DNA of 64,000 nt from Annona cherimola. Taxonomy: Eukaryota; Streptophyta; Magnoliopsida; Magnoliales; Annonaceae. The stretch covers positions 60,950,008-61,014,007 of the forward strand of contig CM059973.1 of the NCBI GenBank assembly GCA_030490835.1, in the 5' to 3' direction. The notes beneath the pieces are model-generated. The model was not told the DNA's origin and ran no database searches. It worked only from the letters and a program-made list of their open reading frames with translations. The position numbers and the translations under genes are program-made. This document shows, piece by piece, positions 1 to 10,900 of the stretch. The stretch's first letter is position 1; every line of letters begins with the position of its first letter.

Positions 1-735
1 TGGACGAGTAAAACAATCATCCATTAGCGGCTACTAGTACATGATAACCTTCATCGATGACTATTCAAGGTACGTTTGCGTTGATTTTACGAAAGAAAAT
101 CTGAGGCGTTTACTAAATTCAAAGAATTTAAGAAAAAAGCGGAAAGTGAAGTAGGCCAAAAAATACGATGCCTACGCACAGACAATGAGGGAGAGTATAC
201 GTCAGCTGAATTCTCAAAGTATCTACAAAGGTGTAAGATACACTGACAGCCGACTTGCCCAAACACGCCACAGCAGAATGGAGTGACAGAAAGGAAAAAT
301 TAACACTTGGCAGAGATATGCAGAAGTATGTTGCATGCCAAGAATGTGCTACCCAAATTTTGGGCTAAATGCATGAAGACTCCTGCCCATGTCATAAATA
401 GGCTTCCTCAACCCAGACTTCGGTATATTTCTCCTTTTGAGAAATTGTGGAGCACCAAATCAATGGTAAGTCATTTCTGTGTGTTTGGATGCGTCTACTA
501 TGTATTTATTCTTGATCACCTCCGTAGTAAGTTCGACAAAAGGCCATTCGCTATATATTTGTTGGCTATGATAGCCAAAGAAAAGGTTGGAGATGTTGTG
601 ATCCAACACAGGCCGATGTTTGTCTCACGAAACGTAATTTTCGATGAGGCATTATCTTGGTGGTCATCACAGGCAGTCTTACTACCTGACTCCAATGAAA
701 TGGAAGAACAGTTAAAAGAAAGACTGCAGGAGTGA
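1..735 (+). pseudogene. copia integrase fragment (degenerate)
   Basis: Translation shows the copia integrase core. FIDDYSRY lies near base 50, a catalytic-Asp region TDNEGEY near 180, and PQQNGVTERKN, which carries the catalytic Glu, near 270-300. The downstream part (307-735) reads through the conserved LPKFWAKCMKTPAHVINRLP stretch and into the linker before RT. At least two in-frame stops lie in the core (about 244 and 299), so it cannot make an intact integrase. It continues into the RT-RNase H pseudogene of the same element. Confidence 0.9.
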
Positions 736-1055
736 ATTGAGCCAAGTCAAAATTAGTCAACAGAGGAGCCAATTGAGGAGGACGAACTCTCACAAAGTAG
801 AAAGGAGTCCAAGTCACTAGAAAAATCAGATAGCTCATGGAAAATAGGAGTGCATTACAGGAGTATTGAAGAAGAAAGACCAAGCTAGATCGAAGAGTTC
901 GATGAGCAAGAAAAAGCAAAACTTGTACCACGACGATCTAATAGACAACGGAAGCCGAATCCAAAATACACTAATGCGGCAGTGTTCGAAGCAACTGAAG
1001 AAGCGGAACCGGTTACGTATGAGGAAGCATCCCACAGTTTAAACTGAGGAAGGCT

Positions 1056-2565
1056 ATGGAAGAAGAAATTCAAGCCTTGAAGCAAAACGAGACATGAGAC
1101 CTGGTACAAAAATTGAGAGATGTGCAACCCATATCATGCAAATGGGTGTACAAGTTAAAGTTACGGCTTGATGGATCAATCGAAAGATATATAGCTCGGC
1201 TGGTAGCACGTGGATTTTCTCAGAAGTATGGGCTAGATTATGATGAAACATTTAGCCCAGTGGTAAAGATTACGATAGTTCGAGTATTACTGGAACTTGC
1301 AACTAGCAAGTCATGGAAGCTTTGGCAAATGGATGTCAAGAATGCATTTCTCCATGGCGAACTAGATCGAGAAATATATATGATGCAACCCAGAGGGTTC
1401 GAGAGCACAACCCATCCAGAGTACGTCTGCAAGCTGAAAAAGGCCTTATATGGACTAAAGCAGGCGCCGAGAGCATGGTATGGTAAGATTGCTGAATTCT
1501 TACTACAAAGTGGTTATTCTGTTGCACAAGCCGACTCAAGTCTATTCTTGAAAAATAAAAATAGAAAGCTAGCAATAGTGCTAGTATATGTAGATGATCT
1601 CATCATTATTGGTGATGATGAAAGGGAGATCAATCAAATTAAGGTCAATCTCTCAGTTTGTTTTCTGATGAAAGACCTTGGAGAATTGAAACACTTTTTT
1701 GGACTAGAAGTTGAGCGTACAAAAGAAGGAATATTCCTATGTCAGCAAAGGTACGCTCAAGACTTACTAAAGAAGTACGGGCTGCTTGATTGCAAGCCCA
1801 TATCTACACCTATAGAGCCAATACCAAGCTATGCTCACTAGAAGGTCAAGAGTTAGCAGATTCGACGATGTATCGATAGCTAGTGGGTAGTTTAATCTAC
1901 CTAACTCTTACACGACCGGATATAACATTCGCTGTCAACATATCAAGTCGCTATATAGAGAAACCAAGCCGCATCTAGATGCAGTTTGACGCATATTAAG
2001 GTATGTAAAAGGAACTGTTGACCTTGGTCTCTTATATAAGAAGAATGCAATATGCGAGGTAGCAAGGTACTGTGATGCTGATTATGCTGGAGACCATGAC
2101 ACGAGGAGATCAACCACTAGATACGTATTTGATCTCGGAATAGCGGCAGTCTCATGGTGCAGCAAGAGACAGCAGACCGCGTCTCTATCAAGTACTGAAT
2201 CAAAGTATAAAGCAGCAGCTATGGCAACACAAGAAACCAAGTGGCTGATGCAGCTTATGAAAGATCTACACCAGTCTGCTGATTATTCAGTGGTCCTATA
2301 CTGCGACAATGAGTCTGTTATACGCCTAGCAGAGAATCCAGTATTCCATGCCAGAACCAAGCACGTTGAAGTACATGATCACTTTATACGAGAGAAAGCA
2401 CTACACAGAGAAATCAAGATGAAGCACATCAACACAGAAGATCAAGTTGAAGACATATTTACTAAGGGGCTAACGAGAGTAAAGTTTAAAAAATTCAAAA
2501 GTCGAATTGGTGTGACAAACAAAATAGAGGAAAAGAAGAAAGTCGATGCTGAGGGGGAGAATTGA
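1056..2565 (+). pseudogene. copia reverse transcriptase and RNase H (degenerate)
   Basis: The reverse transcriptase spans about 1056-1841, with the typical [23 protein letters not shown] and catalytic YVDDLI boxes. After a frame change near 1841, the RNase H part runs to 2565 with [17 protein letters not shown] and LYCDNESV, and ends close to [21 protein letters not shown] near 1095 falls where this family usually has Trp (ET-stop-DLV). Further stops lie near 1891 and 1988. The palm active site is intact, but the reading frame is not. Confidence 0.92.
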
Positions 2566-2918
2566 AAAAGCAACACTGCATTAAATTGTTGCCGCCCCGC
2601 ATTAAATTTCTGCAGCCAAAATATTAAATGCAGCTACCAGAGTCTTTTAGCCATCTCGATGATGCATGACCATATAAAGGGGCAGCCCCCCTTTTGCCAT
2701 ATACATATTTGAGGGGTGTGTGTGTGTATCTAGTGAGTGCTACTAGAGTGATGATAGTAAGAACTTAGGGAAGTGAGTAGGGGAATACTTGTGGGACAAG
2801 TGTGGGTAGTATTAAAGAGTAGAAGCTTATAAAGTGTCCAAATTATTCTAGGTATATTATTTTGTTATAATATTTTTATAAATAATATTTTATTTTAGAG
2901 CATCCATTATTCGACACA
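2563..2918 (+). repeat. 3' LTR of the copia element
   Basis: A purine tract GAGGGGGAGAAT at 2551-2562 is followed by TG at 2563, and the segment ends at CA (2917-2918, within TTCGACACA). The length is 356 bp, ordinary for a small plant copia LTR. A TATA-like CATATAAAGGGG lies near 2671. The ends are inferred from the polypurine tract and the TG...CA rule because the partner LTR is outside the window. Confidence 0.72.
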
Positions 2919-2969
2919 ATAGACATCCATCTATGTTTTTTTTATTAGGCATTTACACATTACATCTTA

Positions 2970-3226
2970 GGGAACGTTTGGAAAAGTGAAAGTTGTGAGA
3001 AATGTAGTATTTGGTGGGAGTAGAAATAAAATATTTTAAAAATTGTGTAATTGATATGAAATGATAGAGATAAAATTAAAATAAATATGTTTGTTGGAAA
3101 GTAATCGATAGGGAAAATGATTGAAATATAAGGGTAAAAGTGGAAAAATATAATGATTAGATAATTAATGAAGTGTATTGAAATCCATACGGCCACGTTT
3201 TCCATACTCGATTACCAAACATTCCC
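2970..3226. mobile_element. Tourist-like MITE
   Basis: A non-coding AT-rich element of 257 bp with inverted ends GGGAACGTTTGG and CCAAACATTCCC. The flanking trinucleotides are TTA and TCA, close to the 3-bp TTA/TAA target typical of PIF/Harbinger MITEs. It shares its end type and AT-rich interior with at least five other insertions in the window. Class assignment is by structure only. Confidence 0.65.
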
Positions 3227-3412
3227 TCAATTTCTCTTATAGTCAAGTCTTAAAAACTTCTTACAAGTGCTAATATGAAGATCACAAGCTTCTAAATACT
3301 AAAAAAAAGACTACATTCCCTCAACATCAAAGGGAAAATAAAGCTAACGCCATATTTCGAACTCTAGTGACATATTCAAGACGATAACTCCTGCGCCTCC
3401 TATGATAATAAA

Positions 3413-3703
3413 GGGTGTGTTTGGGAAGTTGTAAAACTTTTGATGAAAAGTTTTTTATGTAAAAGTTGTCAAATCAGTAGAAAATGAGGTGATATTGTAG
3501 GGGTAATGATGAGGAATAAAGAGAATAAATTTAAAATAAATAGGTTAGTTGTATTGATAGTTGTGTATAAATGATTGAAAAGTAGAGTTGTGGTATATAA
3601 AGATGTGTAAAAAATAATTTAAAAAAGAGTAGTTATGGAGATTGAAAGGTTTTAGATTGAAAAGTTTTAACTTGACATTTTTTTCAAATTGCTAAACACA
3701 CCC
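3413..3703. mobile_element. Tourist-like MITE
   Basis: A 291-bp non-coding element with inverted ends GGGTGTGTTTGG and CTAAACACACCC, flanked by AAA on both sides. The interior (AAAACTTTTGATGAAAAG and similar) resembles the copies at 5134-5427 and 54246-54444, so these belong to one MITE group. Confidence 0.68.
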
Positions 3704-3880
3704 AAAGTCAAAAGTCCATGTCTATTATCTGAGGCACGGTTACCAATTTAGCAGTTGTGGACGGCTGGATTGATGACGTTCTTAATGTTTTTTCGCGTTT
3801 TAACTTGGTTTACACGCTTATTATTCCCACCCTTCCACGATCAATTAAAGAAGAGTTTTTGATAAAATTAGCTTTGAAAC

Positions 3881-4738
3881 TAAGGTGCAATTTGGTACGG
3901 GATCGGTCCGAACCCAATTTGGTTTCAAAATCAGATTTAGATTTTATTTTTAAATTTTTTTTCAAATTAGACCCGGTTTTAACCCGATCCAGAAAAACCC
4001 GAAATCAATACCTGATTTGTATCAACTCGGCACTAAAACTCGACCCGGTCCAAACCCGGCACTCTTCCTAATTTATTAAAATAATTATGTTTATTTATGC
4101 ACTAAGTATTTCAATTATAATTGAGATAAAAATTATTCTGTATAATCATAACCTAATTAAATTATAAAATATTTATGCTAAAACCTAAATATTGTATACA
4201 TTTGTCAATAAAAGTTGAATATATTACATCTAAATTAACTTTATTTATAAATAATTATAAATATACCAATTTTTTAAAATTATTACGTATAGACTAATTA
4301 ATTATGAGATATATAAGTATCATATTAATAAAATTTTAGATAGTGATTTTATGTAATCTTATTTATTTTTCTTACTTTGATTTTTTTTCATAACGTTACG
4401 TTGATTGTTATGTGTAAATTCATTAAGTTCATTGTATTTAGAATTATCTTTTAATTAAAAGACTAATTTTCATCAAAACCAAAAATATCATAGGACACAT
4501 AAATATATTTCACATGTAAATCATTTATGTATTAATGCAATAATATTTAAAAAATTTGTTATCTTTATCGGTAATTTCAACTTCGATTAGTTTGAAAGTA
4601 ACTCGAATTTCAACCCGAAACTAAGACCGAAACCGAAGCTAATCCGGTCCGAACCCGACCCGAATCCAAATTTTAATATTAGGATTTGAGTTTGGGTTCA
4701 CTCAAATCCGGTATAACCCGACCCGAGTTGTACCCGTG
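3881..4738. mobile_element. hAT-type non-autonomous element (MITE) with 8-bp target duplication
   Basis: An 858-bp AT-rich element flanked by an exact 8-bp direct repeat TTTGAAAC (3873-3880 and 4739-4746), the hallmark length for hAT insertions. The ends are imperfect inverted repeats: TAAGGTGCAATTTGG on the left, and CACGGGTACAACTCGG as the complement of the right end. Both subterminal regions are rich in CCCGAACCCGACCCG-like blocks, while the core is strongly AT-rich. No transposase is encoded. A related element sits at 28794-29558. Confidence 0.8.
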
Positions 4739-5133
4739 TTTGAAACAACATTTTTCCTTACTTTTTGTTGGAAATTATAGTGCATAAGTGCATATGGAAT
4801 TTCTCTCTAGTAAAAGACTAAAAGTCATCCATCCTAGGCAACCTCAAACGGGCCCTTAATGTATTAATTATAATTAATCCCAATTACAAAAGCAGGGATG
4901 AATAGTGGCACAAGGAGCCGTGTGAAGTACTGTTTTTTTTCTAAGTGTGAGTACTGTTAATAAGCAACTCCTTGCTTGATTTTGAATCAATCTGGAGTGT
5001 CCATGTGGCAATCTAATTCACTGTCATCAAAATGTAATAAATTACTTACTCTTAATGGGCTCGTAATTATATTTTAGACCCAATTAGGAAGGTGTCTACA
5101 CGTCCACTTCAGAGAAACTGCCCTTAGTTGTAG
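4739..5133. other. intergenic DNA, no gene seen
   Basis: AT-rich sequence between two MITEs. I see no open frame with recognisable protein features, no RNA gene and no clear repeat. Confidence 0.5.
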
Positions 5134-5427
5134 GACGTGTTTGGAATTTGGGTAAGTATAAAACTTTTAAAACTGAAAATTTTCAATCTAAACTTTTCGC
5201 ACTCTATAATTATTTTATTAATTATTTATTTACAGATTTCAATATGACTACCATATTTTTTAATTATTTCTACATAATCATCCATACAATTAACTTGTCT
5301 ATTTTAACTTTAGTCTCTTTATTTTTCATCATTACCTCTATCATGTCATTTCATTTTCTTTACTTTGAAAAATTTTTTACAATAAAAATTTTTTATGCAA
5401 AGTTTTTATTACTTTCCAAACACACCC
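5134..5427. mobile_element. Tourist-like MITE
   Basis: Inverted ends GACGTGTTTGG and CCAAACACACCC bound an AT-rich non-coding interior of about 294 bp that resembles the 3413-3703 copy in reverse orientation. The open frame inside is low-complexity Phe/Ile/Tyr-rich sequence without protein features. Confidence 0.65.
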
Positions 5428-7200
5428 ATAATCTCTTGATGAATCCAAGCTACCCATCATGTTTAATAATATTTATTAGTTAAGATATTAAAAATTACCT
5501 TGATTAAATATCTTAATAAGTTAAATTATATATAACAATATTTCTTTATTTAATGCCGGAAAAATCATTTTGCTCAGGTACGTAATTTTGGTGGTTACCA
5601 AATTATCTAATTAAGGTATTTTTACATATAAATAAAGAAATATTATTAAACATAACAGATATTTTAGGTCATAAAAAACAACATTATTTGAAAAAAAGCA
5701 AGAAATTCCCATTAGTAATTAACCACCGATTCCTTTGAAGTTTGAAGTGGAGCCCATTTCTAAACACAAAGCACAATACAATATAATGCAGCAAAGATAG
5801 TTTATGATTAGGTGCAAACACATTTCGGTCCACTTGGTCACATGTAAAAGAAAAAAATTTAAACTTTTGCATCCCTCTGTACACACACTTTAATATGCTT
5901 TGACATGTTAATTATCTAACTATTTTATTTTTTATTATTATCTCTAAATTCTAATCAACTTCTTACACATTTTCATATACTTTTTAAATTTATTTTAACT
6001 TTATTCTTTTTATTTTTAATCTTTACTTCTATTATATATGCCATTTTCCCATTTTCTAAACAATTTAAATATTTTTTAGTTTTTTTTATTTCTATGGTTG
6101 TCTTGTAACCGATTGATAATAATGAAAAATAAAGTAACAAGATAATTAAAATTTCAAATCATATCAAAAGATAATGAAAAGAAGCATATTTTTTCCAAGC
6201 ATATCCTTAATTTATATCTTTTTATAACAAATCCTGTTCGCATAAAAGGATTGAATTGGATGCCAACGAGATAAAATTTACTTGTCCTAAAATAATTTTT
6301 CTCATTTTAATATGTTTTTCATTTTTTAATACATAACTATCTTACTTTTTCTTTTTTTATATAATTTCTTTTCTTATCTTAATATACAATAATTTCTTTA
6401 TATTCAATTGGGCAATGTTCTTTACATTCCACCGGAGCCTTTTGTATATTTTATTAACGGAATCTAATACAGTGCATTCGAATGTACTCAGCTTTAATGC
6501 ACTCCGTTATTAACTTTTTTATTTTTTGAATTCATATACGAGTCCAAGTATAAGACTTACATATGTAGTTTTTATATTTTTATAATTTCAAACATAAAAA
6601 TAGGTCTATGAAAATGGGCTTATTTTCTAATTTTAAAAAATTAAAAATATATTTAAAAATAAAAAATATATAAATTATATATGTAAACTTCATACTAGAG
6701 TGTATTTGGCATTTTATGAAATATTTTATATAACTTTTTATTCTCCATAACCGCTTTTTTTAAAATTATTTCTTTATATCTTCAGCTACCCATTAACTAT
6801 CATATTTATTGTAACTTTATTTTCTTTAATTTTCATTATTATCTTTATTATATCATTCAATTTCTCTCATTTTACAAACTTTTATGTTATTAATTTAAAA
6901 TTTTTCACTTTATGTAATTATTTTATTTTTAAATGATATCTTAACGTTTTTTTGTACAATTATTATACTTTTCAATTATTTCTTTATAACTACATATGTA
7001 AGTACCTAATCTATTTTAATTTTATTTTTTGTGCTAGTCATGTCATGACCTATCATATCTCATTATTTATTCAACTTTAAAAATTTTGCATCAGAAACTT
7101 ATCTTTTGAAAGTTTTATCCAATACTAAACATATTTTGAAAGTTTTATCAACTATTCGATACAATGTTGGGCACATATATGAATTCTAAAAAATCCAAAA
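5428..7200. other. AT-rich intergenic region
   Basis: Very AT-rich DNA with poly-T and poly-A runs. It contains pieces that look like eroded MITEs (for example near 5890-6070 and 6700-7140, with interiors like the Tourist-like copies). No gene, tRNA or intact element is seen. It leads into the promoter side of the glucosyltransferase gene. Confidence 0.55.
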
Positions 7201-7439
7201 ATGAAAAAACGGATAAAGCACCCAAACTGAGTTTTTTTTTCCGAACACCCTTGCTCACTTCCTCACGAAATGATTGATTTTGACTATAGCGTGAACGACG
7301 CCACCAGCGCCCATAACGTCAACCTTGACTTGGATTTCATATCATTGAACCTTCTCAGCCAATCTAACTGAGTAAGACAAGCCAGGCTAGCTGCTGTTTT
7401 CATGGTGGGCTCGCCTCCTTCACCAACGATATTTACGCT

Positions 7440-7924
7440 CTCTACATTCCAGTACTCCACTTCCACCATTGCCTCGTCTTCCATCGTCTTCCATCGTCTT
7501 CCACGTCCTTTCAAGTCAAAATAGTATAAGTACACCTGTTCCTCCGAACACGCTGGCCATCTCTCCAACATATTCGATTCTAAAAGAGATACTTCTCTTT
7601 CCAGAATCTCCTCCTCCTCCTCCGCTCTGCTTCTCACTTGCCACCTTCTTCTTTCTCTCCTCCTTCCTAGGGTTTCTCCCTCTCATAGCTCTCTGTGCTC
7701 TCTCTCTTTTCTTTCTGCGCTTCGCTGCTGTGATTGATTTCAGTTGGGTGGAATCGTGCGTGTTTAACCGACGGTCCAATCCTTTCATCTGCTTGACTGA
7801 CTGTTGAGTTAGGTCCGCAGCAATTGCCTGTTTCTTCTACAAGCTTTCTTGTGCGTTTCCAATCAACGTTTTGCAGTTGTTGAATTCCTTTGGCAGGGAT
7901 TGCGAGACTTGCTTGCGGAAGCGG
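7440..7924 (+). promoter_or_regulatory. putative core promoter and 5' UTR of the UGT80B-type gene
   Basis: The composition changes here from AT-rich intergenic DNA to a pyrimidine-rich stretch (CTCCTCCTCCTCCGCTCTGC near 7610, many CTCTCT runs), typical of plant 5' leaders. A weak TATA-like AGTATAAGTA lies near 7523. A decamer-type repeat (TCTTCCATCG, about three copies) occurs at 7477-7505. The coding start is placed at 7925. The transcription start and any leader intron cannot be fixed from sequence alone. Confidence 0.35.
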
Positions 7925-10900
7925 ATGGAGAGTAATGGGCGTGGTGAAGTGATGAAGGGAGATTTGGAGAAGGAGCAAGTAGGTGTTTCGGAGGCAGGAG
8001 AGGGTTTTTATGCAGCGGAGATAATTGGTCGTTCCTTCCCTGAAGGAGAGCAACGGAAGTTGGATGCGGCGATTAGTCCTCTGGAAGTGGATGCTAGTCG
8101 ATGGAAGGATTCTCTGCACAGGGGTACTGCCACTCGCCCTAGTAAGACATCTCTCTCTCTCTCTCTCGGTGAAAATTTTCTGGGTTTTTGTCGGTTTTTT
8201 TTTTAATGTATTTGAGCCCTTCGGCTTTCTCAGGCTCATCTGCAATTTCTAGTTACTGAAATGGTAGACCTGCCCTGTTTGTGGTTTTGCGCTATGCATA
8301 AACTGCTCTAGATACTGGGCTTTTGGCAATGCTACATTACATGGTTCGGGATGCAGATCGTGCACTCTTGTAGTTGCCTGTATTGTAATTGGAAATCGAT
8401 GGATAGAAAGAGGAGAAAATGGCCAATGTGTTATTTGCAAGGTTTAAAATTAAGCAAACTCGAACATATATGATTTTTTAGAATTTGAAGATATATGATT
8501 TTTAGATTTTTAAGAGGTTTAAGATATTTTTTTCATATGGTATCTGCATTTGCGGGCCAGAGTTTCTTACTTTTAGGCTGTTCACATGTTGAAGACAGGT
8601 GCTGGATTGTAAGCTACTTCACTGCTTCATAAATCAGCACAGTCCATGGCATAATTGAGTTCCCACCTATGCCTTATGCCAGTTATTGAACATCCCCAGT
8701 TCAACCATAAGCACTGAAAATTTTCTTGCCTTCTTCTTTTATAACTTTAATAGGTTTTCACGTGAATTTTGTTTCCCCTAACAGGAAAGAATTTATACTT
8801 TCATTTTTTTAAAGGTGAAGTTATGATTGGTTTCAGTGCATTTTAGCATTAGATTTTCTTCTTTTTTTATGATAGGTGAAGTTTGGGTCCTAGCAAACTA
8901 AATGCCAGCCATATGCTTTGGCTATTGAATGTATGGTTGAAAATGAGCTTAATAATTCACAATACAGGGGTGTATACCATATAGAGCATAGCCAACAGGG
9001 ATTATGTGTATCGTATTTGAATTTGGAACAATGATTCCAGGCTAGAGTCTAGCCTGCAACCAGCTTTACTTGGTTTTAATCCCTAGTTGGACCCATGGTT
9101 ATGGAGTTCAAGAACTTAAACAGTATTGGCCTTAGTTTGGGCGCAACAAATTACAACGAATTGACTAATTTTTTCATAGTTTATATTGGTCTTTATAGAA
9201 ATTCTGGTTTATGTTGCTGTTGGCAATAAAAAAAAAAAAAAAAGGAAAATAAGAAAATAAAGAACAGCCAGTACTTAATGGAAAAAAGCTAATCCATGTT
9301 GCTTGATCCATGATCCTTTGAATAAATCTCATTTGATGTCTTCTAATTTGACAACTTGCAGGCTTGGAGCACAGTAGAACTGCACCTCTTACCTCTAACC
9401 CTTCCAATAATCTAATTGAGAGGCAAGAGCTCACCTTTCTCCGGTCTAAAAGTCAGAAAAAGGAAACTCCAAAGCATGACTTGATAATTGATAGGTTACC
9501 TGAAAACGAAAAGGTAACTTTGATACTCAAAATCGCATTTATATTGGGAAGGGAATTTTCTTTATTGTGCTTGCAGCTGGTCCATGTTAATTATGTCTCC
9601 ATGTGTTAACACTTTGATCTTTATCACTGTTCTTTATATCGGAACATCCTTAAGAGTCTTTCATTAAACTTTTTTTTGGAACATGATAAAGACATTATGT
9701 CAATGGGGTTCAAACAATAAACCTCTCAAAGCCATTTCATATAAAGTAACACCTTCTGGATCCCATAGGGCATGTGCACTCCTCATTGTTGTTACTCCCA
9801 AATACTCATAGCTATATGCCAAACTTTATCCTAGATGCAAACCTGGGAGAATTTGGTTTTATCATTTGATGATCTTCTATTCAGATTTTGCTAAATCATC
9901 CAGTAGGTATATAGCAGGGTTAATGTTTAAAAGTAGCTATGTATTTATTTGTATAGCGGCCGTTCCATTTCCATTTCTCAAGGAACTCACCATGGGTGTC
10001 TTGTATTCTCTCTTGCTTTCTGATTCTTGATCACTTCCAACCAAACTCAAACAGTACATTTGCACCTTGAGATTAGAGTAATAGTCAATTTCCGCCCTTT
10101 ACATACATGGAGATTATATTGGGCCCTGTAATTGTCTTCTCCTGAATCTTATCATGGGAAAAAAAATCTATTTTGTCCCACTGACAGCATGATTGCCAAC
10201 ACTTAGGGAATGCACAACGTTTTTGTGATTAAAGAGTCCCTGATCAAAGAGTTCTTTAATGCAGAATGATCAGAACCAATTTTGCATCTGCTGGCCAGAC
10301 AACTATTCACAGCCCTCCAATCAGTGTCAGTTGAATCTACAATTCTGCCAATATATTTTTGGGCATATCACATTATGATGCACTGACTCATCACTCTATC
10401 GTTTTCTCACAATACATGCTACACGTATGATGATGTCTACCTGCAAGTGTGAAAACCTGAAAAGGGGGTTGGGGAGATGTCTTGTTTTAACTCATACAAT
10501 ACTATTTTAATCATGTGACTATGTTATCCTTACATGTTGAATGTTGATTTGTCTCCATTAAAATTTGATTTGTCATTCCTATCATCTAATTGTTTATATT
10601 ATGAGCCCTATCTGTCTTGAACATTGGAGAGCATTAGGAATAATCCTACAAAACAATAAAGTCATGCAAACTAAGAGAGAAAGAGACTAAAGCAGACACA
10701 ATGTTACATCGAAAGAGTCTTTAATGCGAAGGGAAAAACCATAGGCGAAAGAGTAGAAAATCTACTATAATAATGATGTTACAAAGACAGAAAATTCTCA
10801 AAAGAAAATCCAAATAAAGCCCGCTAACATGCTTTCTCTGGAACAAAAATCTCACAGACTGAGAATAGAAGGGAGCTTTGAAGATGGAAAATTCTTAAAA

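Larger units (their letters stand above)
1..2918 (+). mobile_element. Ty1/copia LTR retrotransposon, 5'-truncated by the window edge, degenerate
   Basis: The 3' part of a copia element. In order it shows the integrase core, reverse transcriptase, RNase H, a polypurine tract (about 2547-2562) and a 3' LTR (2563-2918). The integrase-before-RT order defines Ty1/copia. The coding frame is broken by several stops and at least one frameshift, so the copy is inactive as it stands. The gag region and the 5' LTR lie outside the window, so no target duplication can be checked. The pol motifs are of the general plant copia type; I do not assign a lineage. Confidence 0.93.

Noticed and set aside
3757..4071. 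Open frame of about 104 codons near the hAT-type MITE
   Set aside because: It crosses the MITE border and its target duplication and is low in complexity. No conserved features.
7516..8245. Antisense open frames opposite the promoter and first exon of the glucosyltransferase gene
   Set aside because: They are basic, low-complexity or shadow frames of a CT-rich leader and exon 1. No family features are seen, while the + strand exon joins perfectly to the rest of a known protein.
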